A stretch of 62,981 nucleotides of DNA, taken from assembly GCA_964348185.1 (NCBI GenBank), contig CAYGBW010000003.1, positions 1 through 62,981 of the forward strand. The letters run 5' to 3'. This stretch comes from CAYGBW01 sp964348185 (GTDB lineage: Bacteria > Desulfobacterota > BSN033 > WVXP01). Below the pieces are notes generated by a model. The model was not told the DNA's origin and did no database searches. It saw only the letters and a list, made by a program, of their open reading frames with translations. A program made the translations under genes and the position numbers. Shown in pieces: positions 36,001 through 45,161 of this stretch (positions within the stretch are counted from its first letter, which is position 1; each line of letters starts with the position of its first letter).

Positions 36001-36329
36001 CTAGTATAGCGTCTCAACAATAACTTGAGTAATTTACACGATCGCACGCTGTCCTGAAAACCGACATCTTAAATCCGAAATTCGAATATCGAAATGCGAA
36101 ACAAATCCGAATATCAAATGACCAAAATCCCAAACATGTTTAGAACATTAGAGAATTCGAGTTTTGATATTGTCCTTCGACTCTGCTCAGGACCGTGAGC
36201 TTGTCGAACGGCTCGTCGAACCATTTCGGGTTTCGAATTTCGGGCTTCGAGTTTTGAATTTGGACATCTCCACACGTACGATCAGTTTTAGTGCAACTTT
36301 TGTAAACTACTTTGGGGACGTAATGCTAG
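36001..36329 (+). mobile_element. MITE-like repeat, copy 1, inside the his operon
   Basis: The 329-bp noncoding element begins CTAGTATAGCGTCTCAA and ends with the near-complement TTTGGGGACGTAATGCTAG. Its inside is closely similar, in reverse orientation, to 50579-50932; shared stretches include AATCCGAATATC, ACCAAAATCCCAAACAT and CAGGACCGTGAGCTTGTCGA. It ends 13 bases before the hisB start codon, so it could affect hisB expression. The 300-bp hisD-hisB gap is otherwise empty. Confidence 0.8.
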
Positions 36330-36376
36330 ATCTAGGATTCGTTTTTGACGACAGGTAACCGATGAACGACCCCATG

Positions 36377-37657
36377 TCATGGGAAACGGATTGATATCGA
36401 ATTCCTATGTCCATCGAGACCCTCACTGATTGCGAGTGTTTCGACCGTCTCCCTCAAGTTCTCGATTCCCTGTCTTGAAACTCTCTGAACTTGGATCATT
36501 TTCCCAAATGATTCGGTGGAAAGCGGAGAAAAGGTTCGGGAAAAACCGGATGTGGGCAACGTGTGATTTGCCCCTGTCGCGTAATCCCCGAGGGTCTCAG
36601 ACGTATATCTTCCAAGAAAGATAGAGCCTGCATTGGTAATCCGATTGAGAATACCGGTCTCAGTCTTAGCCAAGATTCCCAAGTGCTCAGGCGCATACTC
36701 ATTGGCAATCACACAGGCCTCGTAAAGCGAATCAACGACAATGGCGAAACTCCTCCTCAGCGATTTTTTTATGATCTCCCTTCGGGAAGATCGGTCCATT
36801 TGCCTTTTCATCTCCTGAACGACGCTTTCTGCAAGCATCTTTGAAGGCGTTACCAGAACACTCTGTGAATCTTCTCCGTGTTCCAGTTGTGCAAGGAAGT
36901 CGGCCGCGATCCATCGAGGCTCGGCATTCTGATCAGCAATAACGAGCAGCTCTGAGGGTCCCGCTGGCATGTCGATGTCGACCACTCCATATACCAGCAT
37001 TTTTGCCGTTGTGACATATCGATTGCCAGGACCGAAGATTTTATACACCCTCGGCACCGTCTCCGTGCCAAATGCCATGGCGGCGATTGCCTGGGCGCCG
37101 CCAGTCTTAAAGATTCTCTCGATTCCGCAAAGATTCGCAGCCACAAGGACAGCGGGGTTACATCGACCCCCTACAGAGGGCGGGGTGCTCATAACCACTT
37201 CTTTACACCCGGCGATCCTAGCCGGAACCCCAAGCATCAGCACGGTGGAACAATAAGACGCTCTCCCCCCTGGGATGTACAAACCCACCCGCTCGATCGG
37301 CCTGAACTCCCGCCATACCTTGACTCCTTTTTCCGTCTCGACAGGCCTCTCTTTTCGCTGCACGTGATGTCTATGAAACCTCTCGATATTTCTCTTTGCT
37401 CTCTTCAGCGCCCCAAGGACCCTGGTATCAACCTCCTTGAAGGCTTGATCGATCTCCCTCCTACTCACAACGAGTGAAGGCAAACTCAAGCCGTCAAATT
37501 TCTTGGCGAATTCGAAAAGGGCACGATCCCCTTTGCTTTTGACGCGGGCAATGATGGTTTTCACCGATTTTTCGACATCGGCACGTCTTCTTTGCCTTAT
37601 CCGAAGTTTCTTCGCGACTTCCTCTAGCCTTGTGTGCTGGGTGTAGAGTATCTTCAT
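36377..37657 (-). CDS. hisD: Histidinol dehydrogenase
   Basis: The 426-residue protein has the usual HisD length and motifs: RVGLYIPGGRASYCSTVLM, then KIFGPGNRYVTTAKMLV, then IDMPAGPSELLVIAD, then catalytic APEHLGIL and zinc-contact ANHTLPTSGF. It oxidises histidinol to histidine in two NAD-dependent steps. Its ATG overlaps the hisG stop by four bases. Confidence 0.96.
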   Translation of the reverse strand: MKILYTQHTRLEEVAKKLRIRQRRRADVEKSVKTIIARVKSKGDRALFEFAKKFDGLSLPSLVVSRREIDQAFKEVDTRVLGALKRAKRNIERFHRHHVQRKERPVETEKGVKVWREFRPIERVGLYIPGGRASYCSTVLMLGVPARIAGCKEVVMSTPPSVGGRCNPAVLVAANLCGIERIFKTGGAQAIAAMAFGTETVPRVYKIFGPGNRYVTTAKMLVYGVVDIDMPAGPSELLVIADQNAEPRWIAADFLAQLEHGEDSQSVLVTPSKMLAESVVQEMKRQMDRSSRREIIKKSLRRSFAIVVDSLYEACVIANEYAPEHLGILAKTETGILNRITNAGSIFLGRYTSETLGDYATGANHTLPTSGFSRTFSPLSTESFGKMIQVQRVSRQGIENLRETVETLAISEGLDGHRNSISIRFP

Positions 37658-38274
37658 AGGCTCGGGAACCTAAATCTTCCTGGCTTTGGAAATGGGCTTT
37701 CGACCAATACAGCCTGAGATTCTAAAACCGTAACCAGGGGACTGAGATCGTGGTCTTCCAAGGTCCTTCCGGTTTGCGTGATATCGCAGATTGCATCGGC
37801 GAGATTCAAACCCGGTGTGACTTCCACAGAACCCCTTATGGTGATAATCGCCGCGTTGATCCCCTTCTCTTCCAAAAATCTCGCAACCAATCTTGGATAG
37901 GAGGTGGCAATGCGTTCTCCCTCCAAGTCCCCAAGCGTTCTTATCTGAGAGCCCTTAGGAACCGCTACGACCAGCGAACAGGGGCAGAATCCCAATTTCT
38001 GGATTACGTTGACGTTCACATTCTTTTCATAGAGAACGTTTTCACCCACAATGCCGAAATCAACGACACTCCGACACACATATTCAGGAATATCGTCGTC
38101 TCGCAGGTGAAGAATCTCGACATCACAGTTTTCACACGGGGTCACCAGATTTCGACCGTTTCGCTTGAACTTCAACCCCACCGAGCAAAGGAAGTTCAGA
38201 CTCGGTTCAGCTAACCTTCCGCTTTTTTGTACCGCGATTTTTGTTTTATCAATTCCCTGCATAGGTGTATCCAT
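37654..38274 (-). CDS. hisG: ATP phosphoribosyltransferase catalytic domain, short, without regulatory domain
   Basis: The 206-residue protein opens with KTKIAVQKSGRLAEPSLNFL and has LRDDDIPEYVCRSVVDFGIVGENV and the PRPP-binding end GLNLADAICDITQTGRTL. The wording resembles the long (E. coli-type) HisG, which has about 299 residues and a C-terminal ACT-like domain for histidine feedback. Here the frame stops soon after the catalytic domain (GRFRFPSL) and overlaps the hisD start. Short HisG of other bacteria needs HisZ, and none is recognised here; the adjacent HisRS-like protein looks like a true synthetase. The start overlaps the hisS end by 26 bases; an ATG at 38262 is an alternative. Confidence 0.88.
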   Translation of the reverse strand: MDTPMQGIDKTKIAVQKSGRLAEPSLNFLCSVGLKFKRNGRNLVTPCENCDVEILHLRDDDIPEYVCRSVVDFGIVGENVLYEKNVNVNVIQKLGFCPCSLVVAVPKGSQIRTLGDLEGERIATSYPRLVARFLEEKGINAAIITIRGSVEVTPGLNLADAICDITQTGRTLEDHDLSPLVTVLESQAVLVESPFPKPGRFRFPSL

Positions 38275-39547
38275 TTAGATATGCGGTCAGTTGATTTTGG
38301 GGTATCCTTTTCTGTTTTCCTGTCTTCATCACCTTTATCGTTGCCTCACCTCTCTGGATCTCATCCGGACCACAAATCACGACAAAAGGTATCTCCTTTT
38401 TGTCTGCGTACTTGAGCTGCTTGCCCAATTTCTCAGGTTCAAAATAGATCTCAGCATTGATACCGGCGTTTTGCAGATCGTTCAGGATCCGTAATGAGTT
38501 TCTGAGCGTGGCCTCATCAAAATACGTCACCAGTACCCTGGAATTTAACTTGACGTCACAGAACATGTTGAGTTCTTCCATGGCGATCATGATTCGGTCA
38601 AAACCAAAGGCAACCCCAACCCCGCTGAACTGTTCTGTGGAGAACAAGGAACAGAGGCCATCATATCGCCCACCCGCGCACACCGCCCCAATGTCGACCT
38701 TCGGCAAAAAAACCTCAAAGACTATCCCCGTGTAATAGTCGAGCCCCCGGGCTAAGGTCAAATCGAATACCAGGCGTTTTTTGGAAATTCCAAAGGCGTC
38801 ACAGATTGCCAGAAAGCCCTTGATCTCTTTTGTGTCGTATTCCTCCAGAAACGCGATCTTCTGTCCATTGGTCCCCTGGGTTGTTATGACACCGAGTAGC
38901 GTTTCGATGGCTTCCTCGGTTACGAATGACCCAAGCTCTTTTGCGACTCTCTCGCTTTCAACTCTTCCGAGTTTGTCTAACGCCCGGATAACTTCCTTCT
39001 GCTCATCAAGAGGAATGTTCAAGCTTCCGAGAATGCTGTTGATCAGCCGACGACTGTTGAACTTGATCTCGAACGAATCAAACCCTAGGGATTCAAAAAC
39101 ACGGTCTACCACCTTGGCGATCTCTCCCTCTGCAAGGAGGCTCTTCGTTCCAATAATGTCAACATCGCACTGATAGAATTCCCGGTAGCGACCCTTCCCT
39201 GGCTTATCGGCTCGCCACACCGGTGCGATTTGATACCGCTTAAAGGGCATGGGCAGGTTTTTGTGGTAGGCAGCCACAAACCGGGCAAAGGGGACTGTCT
39301 GATCATACCTCAGCGCTATTTCCCTTCCCCCTTTGTCTTTGAATGTATAGGTCAATTTTGAATCTTCGTTTCCATACTGTCCTAAAAGGGTCTCAGCGTA
39401 CTCGATCGCAGGTGTCTCGATCGTGTTATATCCAAAATTAGTGAACACGGATTCGATCTTTTCCATGACGGATTGCCTCTTTGCCATGTCTTTGGGCAAA
39501 AAGTCACGGGTACCTCTCGGGATCCTGGGTGTTATCAAATCAGCCAT
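38249..39547 (-). CDS. hisS: Histidyl-tRNA synthetase
   Basis: The 432-residue protein has class II motif 1 around the N-terminus (IPRGTRDFLP), motif 2 RYDQTVPFARFVA with YREFYQCDVDIIG, the histidine-binding loop ARGLDYYTG, and motif 3 GVGVAFGFDRIM. A C-terminal anticodon-binding domain follows (residues 345-430; VLVTYFDEATLRN, KKEIPFVVICG). Presence of both the catalytic loop and the anticodon domain favours a charging enzyme over the HisZ paralogue. It lies in the his operon just before hisG, after an intrinsic terminator. Confidence 0.9.
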   Translation of the reverse strand: MADLITPRIPRGTRDFLPKDMAKRQSVMEKIESVFTNFGYNTIETPAIEYAETLLGQYGNEDSKLTYTFKDKGGREIALRYDQTVPFARFVAAYHKNLPMPFKRYQIAPVWRADKPGKGRYREFYQCDVDIIGTKSLLAEGEIAKVVDRVFESLGFDSFEIKFNSRRLINSILGSLNIPLDEQKEVIRALDKLGRVESERVAKELGSFVTEEAIETLLGVITTQGTNGQKIAFLEEYDTKEIKGFLAICDAFGISKKRLVFDLTLARGLDYYTGIVFEVFLPKVDIGAVCAGGRYDGLCSLFSTEQFSGVGVAFGFDRIMIAMEELNMFCDVKLNSRVLVTYFDEATLRNSLRILNDLQNAGINAEIYFEPEKLGKQLKYADKKEIPFVVICGPDEIQRGEATIKVMKTGKQKRIPQNQLTAYLNGYTYAGN

Positions 39548-39568
39548 CGTTCTCGCATGGTTAAGAAA

Positions 39569-39596
39569 ACAAAAAATCCCACTGCAACAGTGGGAT
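39569..39596 (-). terminator. Intrinsic terminator or attenuator between yerC and hisS
   Basis: On the minus strand a perfect 9-bp stem, ATCCCACTG - TTG - CAGTGGGAT, is followed by a run of T. It lies in the 75-base gap after the yerC stop. The end of yerC carries TGCAACA (39627-39633 region), complementary to TGTTGCA in the loop and arm, so an alternative pairing is conceivable. Confidence 0.8.
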
Positions 39597-39622
39597 GGGG
39601 TGGATACGAACTGAGGGGGCGC

Positions 39623-39913
39623 CTATTGTTGCATCCGTTTGAGCGCCAGCTTGTATCCACCCATGCCGTGATGGAGCCAATGGGCCACACGCGTTATTGT
39701 TGCCGTACTCGAACCGGTTTCTTTGTTTATTTGGCGGTACGTTTCACCAGCAAAAACCCTTTTTGCGACCTGAAAACGTTCTGCCATAGCCCGGAGCTCG
39801 GATAGCGTGCAAAGATCGCGGAATAGTCTTTTGCACTCCTCAGGCGTCTCCAGCTTGAGAATGGCCTGAAACAATTCTTTCATTTCCTTACTGTTTAATA
39901 CCCTTTCCGGCAT
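39623..39913 (-). CDS. TrpR-like YerC/YecD family regulator, probable his-operon regulator
   Basis: The 96-residue protein is a TrpR-superfamily helix-turn-helix domain: LFRDLCTLSELRAMAERFQVAKRVF, then the recognition part YRQINKETGSSTATITRVAHWL, ending GMGGYKLAL. In Firmicutes YerC/HisR proteins repress histidine genes with histidine as co-repressor. Here the gene is first in the his transcript, directly behind a consensus promoter, which supports the same role and autoregulation. No strong ribosome site is visible at the ATG. Confidence 0.85.
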   Translation of the reverse strand: MPERVLNSKEMKELFQAILKLETPEECKRLFRDLCTLSELRAMAERFQVAKRVFAGETYRQINKETGSSTATITRVAHWLHHGMGGYKLALKRMQQ

Positions 39914-39934
39914 GGGGCGTGGTTTGGTGAGTTA

Positions 39935-39991
39935 GTCTGTTAAAACGCTAATACGCTAAAACATTATAACTATCCAAACGCCGATTGTCAA
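39935..39991 (-). promoter_or_regulatory. his operon promoter and candidate operator
   Basis: On the minus strand, TTGACA (39986-39991) and TATAAT (39963-39968) are perfect consensus boxes with a 17-bp spacer. Just downstream, over the expected transcript start, lie two direct copies TTAGCGTA and TTAGCGTT followed by TTAACA (39938-39957). This is a likely operator for the YerC-like regulator. The rest of the gap 39914-40214 shows no supported gene. Confidence 0.75.
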
Positions 39992-40214
39992 GTGAAAATT
40001 TGATTTTTTTTCTCCCCAAGGTGACGAATTCTCCGTATGTCGATCCCTCGACCACGACCGTTTTCCCCTTCACAAAGGGAGCTTCGACTTCTGTCAAATC
40101 CATCCAAATTACGGCGACCAAGACCGATGATGAACGTGAGGCCTTTCGGGTTACCCGGGGATTTCTCTGTGCCAGCCCTGAGAGGGAAAGGGGGTTTCCC
40201 CTCTCTTTCCCTCT

Positions 40215-41120
40215 TCAAGCATCTTGGAGCGCCTTTTCAACCTCCCGGAGGTTCGGAAATGAGGATCGTCCCCCTGGCCGGGCGACCGATAAGCCTGCTG
40301 TTGTAGAAGAAAACCAAAGGGCTTCCGCGAATGTTTTCCCGTGGAGAACGGCGTAGGCAAAGGCACCGTGGAAAACATCCCCTGCCGCTGTGGTATCGAC
40401 AGCCTGAACTGCCAAAGCAGGCAAAGACGCAAGGCGGCCACCCTCTAAATAAATCGTTCCTTTCTCACCCAGAGTGATAGCCACGTTCTTTCCATTCAAG
40501 GCAAACAGCCCCTTGAGACACTGTTCTTGCTCCACCGGGGTCTGGAGCCGAGAAACTCCGGTCATATCCAGTGCGAAACCCTCAGAACCGATAAGGTAAT
40601 CGACTTTCCGAGAAAGGACCTCCGTCCCCTTTCGCCGGGAGCCCGCATCCAGAATCGTTTTTGCCTGGGGGGAGACCGCTATGGCCTTTAGGGAGGCATC
40701 AAGCTGGTGTCCGTCCATGAGAATGACCCTGGGGTTCAGTCCTCTTAGGGTGGACTCCTCGAGAACCAGAGGAGGGGCGCCTTCATGGCGATTGATGATG
40801 GTGCGGCTGCCGGTCTTCTGATTGACGAGGATGCAGGAGAGGGGGGTTCCGTATCCTGAGCGAACCCCGATCAAGCTCAGTTCGGCTCCTTCCGCATTCA
40901 ACTCGTCGAGAATCCTGCGGCCAAAAAGATCATCCCCAATAACACAGGCAAGAGCCGCAGAGACGCCCCATTTGGAGAGAAGGGAGGCCGCATTGGCCGC
41001 CGGTCCTCCCCCGGTCTCAAAGGATCTACGGATTTCGTACTTTCGATTCTCCTCAGGAAAGTCCTCCAGAGGGAGATTAATATCGAAAGCGGCCGTCCCA
41101 ATGCAAAGAACGTCAATCAT
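40215..41120 (-). CDS. PfkB-family carbohydrate/nucleoside kinase
   Basis: The 301-residue protein is a ribokinase-type kinase. The first PfkB signature is SFETGGGPAANAASLLSKWG near residue 35, and the second is AVDTTAAGDVFHGAFAYAVLHG near residue 245, where the catalytic Asp sits in AAGD (usually GAGD). The substrate-lid region includes GTPLSCILVNQKTGSRTI. Specificity (sugar, sugar phosphate or nucleoside) cannot be judged. It is upstream of the his promoter in the same direction but not obviously part of that operon. Confidence 0.9.
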   Translation of the reverse strand: MIDVLCIGTAAFDINLPLEDFPEENRKYEIRRSFETGGGPAANAASLLSKWGVSAALACVIGDDLFGRRILDELNAEGAELSLIGVRSGYGTPLSCILVNQKTGSRTIINRHEGAPPLVLEESTLRGLNPRVILMDGHQLDASLKAIAVSPQAKTILDAGSRRKGTEVLSRKVDYLIGSEGFALDMTGVSRLQTPVEQEQCLKGLFALNGKNVAITLGEKGTIYLEGGRLASLPALAVQAVDTTAAGDVFHGAFAYAVLHGKTFAEALWFSSTTAGLSVARPGGRSSFPNLREVEKALQDA

Positions 41121-41223
41121 AGCTTCACCCGCAACCGGGCTCTCTCTTCCGGATCAGGCCTTCTGTCAAAGAGAGTCGATCGGTCAACCCCTGGAAGGAC
41201 GCCCCTTCAGTCCCCGTGGAGGG

Positions 41224-41541
41224 CTACTTTCTGTGGATCCCATGGCGAAACTGCCCGGGCGCTCCGACCTGTGGATGACGTTTTTCGTAAGAGGGCTCGA
41301 ATACGAACTCTGAACCCATCGGATTCCAGTGAGGAGGCCCGAGATTGAATGGAGAATAGCCCGTACTTCTGCTCAAGTCAATAATCTCGAGATCAGACAG
41401 AGTATCCTCTGCTAAAGGTTCTAAATACTCGATTTGGCGCAGAAATGCCTTTCTAGGAACGCCGGAATATACAGACACGATTCTATCTGGATGTCTCTTT
41501 ATCGATCCATCATTGCCAAAATGAGAGCTAGGGGATACCAT
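41224..41541 (-). pseudogene. Possible fragment of an SGNH/GDSL-type hydrolase
   Basis: A minus-strand frame of about 105 codons ends in ...DLEIIDLSRSTGYSP and GPPHWNPMGSEFVFEP. The HWNPMG block resembles the C-terminal catalytic Asp-His block of SGNH hydrolases (DxHxNPxG). No N-terminal part with a GDSL motif is found in the 460-bp gap, so it would be a remnant. The assignment is tentative. Confidence 0.3.
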
Positions 41542-41581
41542 TTGTGTTCGCAGAATTAACGCAGGCTCAGGAGGTTACATT

Positions 41582-43825
41582 ATGTACACCAGAACGTATT
41601 TCTCGGCGGCATTCAAGACCCTTTTTCTGACCCTCGCCCTTCTGGTCACCCTTACCCCCCCGATTCACTCCCAGGAAGGGACGACCCGAGAAGCCGGGAT
41701 TTCTCTAGAGAACCTGGAGGCTCTGATCCAGACTCTCGAAACGCAGCAGAAGCGGGATGCCCTGGTCAATGACTTGAAGACACTCGTAGAGGCTCAAAAA
41801 ATGAAGCAAAAAACAGAGCCTCCCGAGGAAGAAAAGCCCAATCTCGTGGAGCGGGTTATCCTGGAGTATGGCGAGCTCACTCGTGAAACCTCGGGCCTTT
41901 TCCATCGCCTCTTTCAGCTCGTCCGACAGGCCCCTGAGGGTTTGAAGGGGGCAGGGGCGTATCTCTCATCCCCTGGGAACAGAGCCACCCTGTACCGAAC
42001 AGGCGCAATTGTTGGTGTTGGAGTCCTCACGGCTTTGATCATCATTCTCCTCGTCAGGTGGCTCACCTCGGTCGTCTCCAGATGGATCTTGACCGGCAGG
42101 GAACGGACCGCCAGAGGAAAGGTCTATGAAGCAGGCATGAGGATAATAATCCGCGTCAGTCCATACGCGGCCCTCTTTGTCGGGTCGCTTTTTGTTCTCA
42201 ACCTCCTGGGAGTCCGTGGGGTTCTGTATCAGTTCTTGATCCTATTCCTGTTGACTCTCCTCCTCTATGAAGCCATTTTCGCCTGCTCCAAGATCCTTCT
42301 CAGCCCATACAAGCCGGAGGCTCGGACTCTTCCCTTGGCCAACGAAACGGCTGCCTACGTGTGGGTCTGGGTAAAACGGTTTCTCAACCTCTGGGTCCTT
42401 TACTACTTTGTGACCCACGCCCTGGAGATTTTGAACGCTCCCCCGTTGCTTTTCGCAGGGGTCAGCAGGATTCTCATCCTCCTTTTCCCCATCCTCTCCA
42501 CCGTTCTTCTCCTTCAGATAAGGAGAATCTATGCCCCTCCGAGGAGAGTCCGTCCGGAGGGGACCATCTGGACCCGATCACTCTTCTATTGCAGTCGGTT
42601 TTGGCATCTTGCAACGGGAATCATCATTTGGTTGATTTCAATCTTTATTCTCGCCAATTACAAAGCGGGCATCGCCTTTCTCATTTTTGCTTCCCTTAAG
42701 ACGCTGGTCGCGATTGGAATCCTTTGGGGACTGTTGCATCTGATCGACCCGCTTTTCAACAGACTGTTTAGTCTCGGCAAGGATTTAAAGCTACGCTTTC
42801 CGGGTCTTGAAGAAAAGACCAATCGCTACCTCGGTACGATGAATCGGGTCATCAAGGCAGCCATGATACTGGTCGGAATCGCAAGTATCCTGGAGTTTTG
42901 GGGGCTCCAGGCTTCGTGGTTTGTAACCTCGGAGTTGGGATCCACCATCCTGTCCAGGGCCATCACCATCGGGATCGTCGTTGGCGTTGTATTGGCCATC
43001 ATTGATCTGAGTAGTTTTGTGACCAACCAACTCGTTCAGTCCCGAACCGATCCAACGGGCCGGGTGATTGAGCCGGGAAGAAAGAAGAAGACCCTCGTTC
43101 CCCTGTGCCACTGGGCTGTCAACGTGGCCTCCATCTTTGTTGGGGGTGTTGTCATCCTCAGCGAGTTGGGTGTCAGTGTGGGCCCCATTCTGGCCGGTGC
43201 TGGGATTGTCGGATTGGCCGTCGGGTTTGGCGCTCAGTCCCTGGTAAAGGATTTCATCAATGGCCTTTTTCTCCTGTTTGAGGGCAGCGTGGCTGTGGGG
43301 GATGTTGTGATTATCCAAGGCACGGGAGGGCTGGTCGAAGGGGTCACGCTGAGGACGATCAAGCTGAGAGATCTTGCGGGAAACGTCCATGTTATTCCAA
43401 ATGGAAGCGTTGATATGATCACGAACATGACAAAAGAGTATTCAAGGTATGTCTTCGATGTGGGTGTGGCCTACAGGGAAGACGTGGACGAGGTCATGGC
43501 CGTTCTCGAGGAGATTGGCGAGTCCATGCAGAATGACCCGGAATATAGAGATGACATCTTGGAACCCCTCGAAATTCTCGGTGTCGACAAATTTGACGAT
43601 TCAGCGGTGGTGATCAAGGCAAGGATTACGACGAAACCTATCAAACAGTGGCGAGTCGGTAGAGAATTCAATCGGAGAATGAAGAAGATATTCGATGAAA
43701 GAAACATTGAGATTCCCTTTCCCCACAGAACCGTCTATTGGGGGGAGGCGAAAGAAGGTCAGGCCCCTCCTTTGTCGATTCAGCTCGGCAGGGAGAGGGT
43801 GAGCACGGGGGAAGTGCCGGCCTAG
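41582..43825 (+). CDS. MscS-family mechanosensitive ion channel, large form
   Basis: The 747-residue protein begins with a signal peptide (FKTLFLTLALLVTLTPPIHS). A periplasmic coiled-coil segment (residues 35-85, LEALIQTLETQQKRDALVN) and about ten membrane helices follow. The pore helix and MscS core are at about 525-640: AGAGIVGLAVGFGAQSLVKD then FEGSVAVGDVVIIQG. The cytoplasmic alpha-beta domain ends at about 720. The large N-terminal extension is like YbdG/YnaI or MscK relatives. It should release solutes on hypo-osmotic shock. Confidence 0.92.
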   Translation: MYTRTYFSAAFKTLFLTLALLVTLTPPIHSQEGTTREAGISLENLEALIQTLETQQKRDALVNDLKTLVEAQKMKQKTEPPEEEKPNLVERVILEYGELTRETSGLFHRLFQLVRQAPEGLKGAGAYLSSPGNRATLYRTGAIVGVGVLTALIIILLVRWLTSVVSRWILTGRERTARGKVYEAGMRIIIRVSPYAALFVGSLFVLNLLGVRGVLYQFLILFLLTLLLYEAIFACSKILLSPYKPEARTLPLANETAAYVWVWVKRFLNLWVLYYFVTHALEILNAPPLLFAGVSRILILLFPILSTVLLLQIRRIYAPPRRVRPEGTIWTRSLFYCSRFWHLATGIIIWLISIFILANYKAGIAFLIFASLKTLVAIGILWGLLHLIDPLFNRLFSLGKDLKLRFPGLEEKTNRYLGTMNRVIKAAMILVGIASILEFWGLQASWFVTSELGSTILSRAITIGIVVGVVLAIIDLSSFVTNQLVQSRTDPTGRVIEPGRKKKTLVPLCHWAVNVASIFVGGVVILSELGVSVGPILAGAGIVGLAVGFGAQSLVKDFINGLFLLFEGSVAVGDVVIIQGTGGLVEGVTLRTIKLRDLAGNVHVIPNGSVDMITNMTKEYSRYVFDVGVAYREDVDEVMAVLEEIGESMQNDPEYRDDILEPLEILGVDKFDDSAVVIKARITTKPIKQWRVGREFNRRMKKIFDERNIEIPFPHRTVYWGEAKEGQAPPLSIQLGRERVSTGEVPA

Positions 43826-43937
43826 GAATCCCCCTTGCTGGGCATTGGGGCCTCTGGTATCCTTCTCTCGGACCGAAGCGCCTGTTCGGAATCGAGAGAT
43901 GGCTTCCTGTCAATGAATTCGCAAAAAGGAGCTAACC

Positions 43938-44975
43938 ATGCGTGCAGTCGCAAAGGTCACGTTAGACAAGGGCGTGTCCCTGAAAGAATTCTCCCAGCCC
44001 GTCCCTGGAGAGGACGAGGCGCTGATCAGGGTGCACGTATCCGGGATCTGTGGGTCAGACCTCGAACTGTACAAGATTGACGGGTACCTGACCGACCCCA
44101 GGCTGAAACTCCCCTTCATTCTGGGACATGAGTTCTGCGGGGTCGTGGAAGCTGTCGGGCCCAGGGTCACGAGGGTTCAAGAGGGAGATCGCGTAGCCGG
44201 AGAAACCCACATCCCTTGCATGACATGCTACACCTGTCAAACGGGCAGTGCCCATATCTGTCCCAATCAGCGGAATGTCGGTCGAACGGTCAACGGGAGT
44301 TTTGCCGACTACATCACCGTGCCCGAGGTGAGTGTCAGAAAGGTCCCCGAGGCATTGACCGACCATGAGGTCGCCATGCTGGAACCCCTGGGAGTGGCCG
44401 CCCATGCCGTTCGAGAGAAGGATGTAACCGGTGACCGTGTCCTCGTGTTGGGATGCGGCCCTTTGGGCCTGATGACCGTTGCGGTTGCCAGAGTCTTTGG
44501 AGCAGCCCGCGTCTTTGCCACCAGCCACAGCCCTGCGAAATTACAGAAAGGGCTTCAGATGGGGGCGGATCAAGTATTCCAGGCGTCAGATGAAGATACC
44601 CCTCAAAGAATCCTCTCAGAAGCCGGCCCCCGCGGTATTGGGACCGTGATCGATATGTCTGGGAGCGAGGAGGCGATCCAACAGGGCCTTCAGGTGCTCC
44701 GTCCCGGGGGGACCATCGTCCTGGCTGGGATCCCTAAGAGGGACATCAATTTGAATGTCTTGCAATACAGCATTCACAGAGAGATAAAGGTGGTTGGGAT
44801 TTTTGGGAGAAAACTCTGGGAGAGCTGGGATCTCAGCGAGATGCTCCTGGAACAGCATCGAATTCCGACCGAGCCGCTGAAAGGTTCAACCCATGCTGCG
44901 GAGCACTATGAAAAGGCTTTCCAGGAGGCATTCTCGGGGGAATTTGGCAGAACCTTCATCTCCTTCTCCCTTTGA
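43938..44975 (+). CDS. Zinc-dependent medium-chain dehydrogenase (sorbitol/threonine dehydrogenase-like)
   Basis: The 345-residue MDR protein has catalytic-zinc ligands in HVSGICGSDLELY and GHEFCGVVE, structural-zinc cysteines in IPCMTCYTCQTGSAHIC, and the NAD-binding LVLGCGPLGLM near residue 170. It probably oxidises a polyol or hydroxy acid. An AAAAGGAG site precedes the ATG. It lies 186 bp upstream of an altronate/galactarate-dehydratase-like gene in the same direction, so both may act in hexonate or hexuronate breakdown. Confidence 0.9.
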   Translation: MRAVAKVTLDKGVSLKEFSQPVPGEDEALIRVHVSGICGSDLELYKIDGYLTDPRLKLPFILGHEFCGVVEAVGPRVTRVQEGDRVAGETHIPCMTCYTCQTGSAHICPNQRNVGRTVNGSFADYITVPEVSVRKVPEALTDHEVAMLEPLGVAAHAVREKDVTGDRVLVLGCGPLGLMTVAVARVFGAARVFATSHSPAKLQKGLQMGADQVFQASDEDTPQRILSEAGPRGIGTVIDMSGSEEAIQQGLQVLRPGGTIVLAGIPKRDINLNVLQYSIHREIKVVGIFGRKLWESWDLSEMLLEQHRIPTEPLKGSTHAAEHYEKAFQEAFSGEFGRTFISFSL

Positions 44976-45161
44976 ACGCTGTTCTGTTCCCCTCCAGGCT
45001 TAAAACCCCAGGCCCCTCACGCCTCCTCCTCCAGAGTTGGATGATTCTGAGGCCAGGAAAGGAAATTGAACCCCCAGGGAGAATGTGATATAGAAGACAG
45101 AGCAAAGGGGGTTGGGCAACCTCAGTCCGCCGCTTCGCCCCAGGGTTAGAGATGAGACAGG

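Noticed and set aside
38249..39547. HisZ regulatory subunit instead of histidyl-tRNA synthetase
   Set aside because: The catalytic ARGLDYYTG loop and a full anticodon-binding domain are present; HisZ usually lacks these features.
39970..40170. Short minus-strand frame reading VAVIWMDLTEVEAPF and EFVTLGRKKIKF just upstream of the his promoter
   Set aside because: It looks faintly protein-like but has no ribosome site, overlaps the promoter, and matches no family I recognise.
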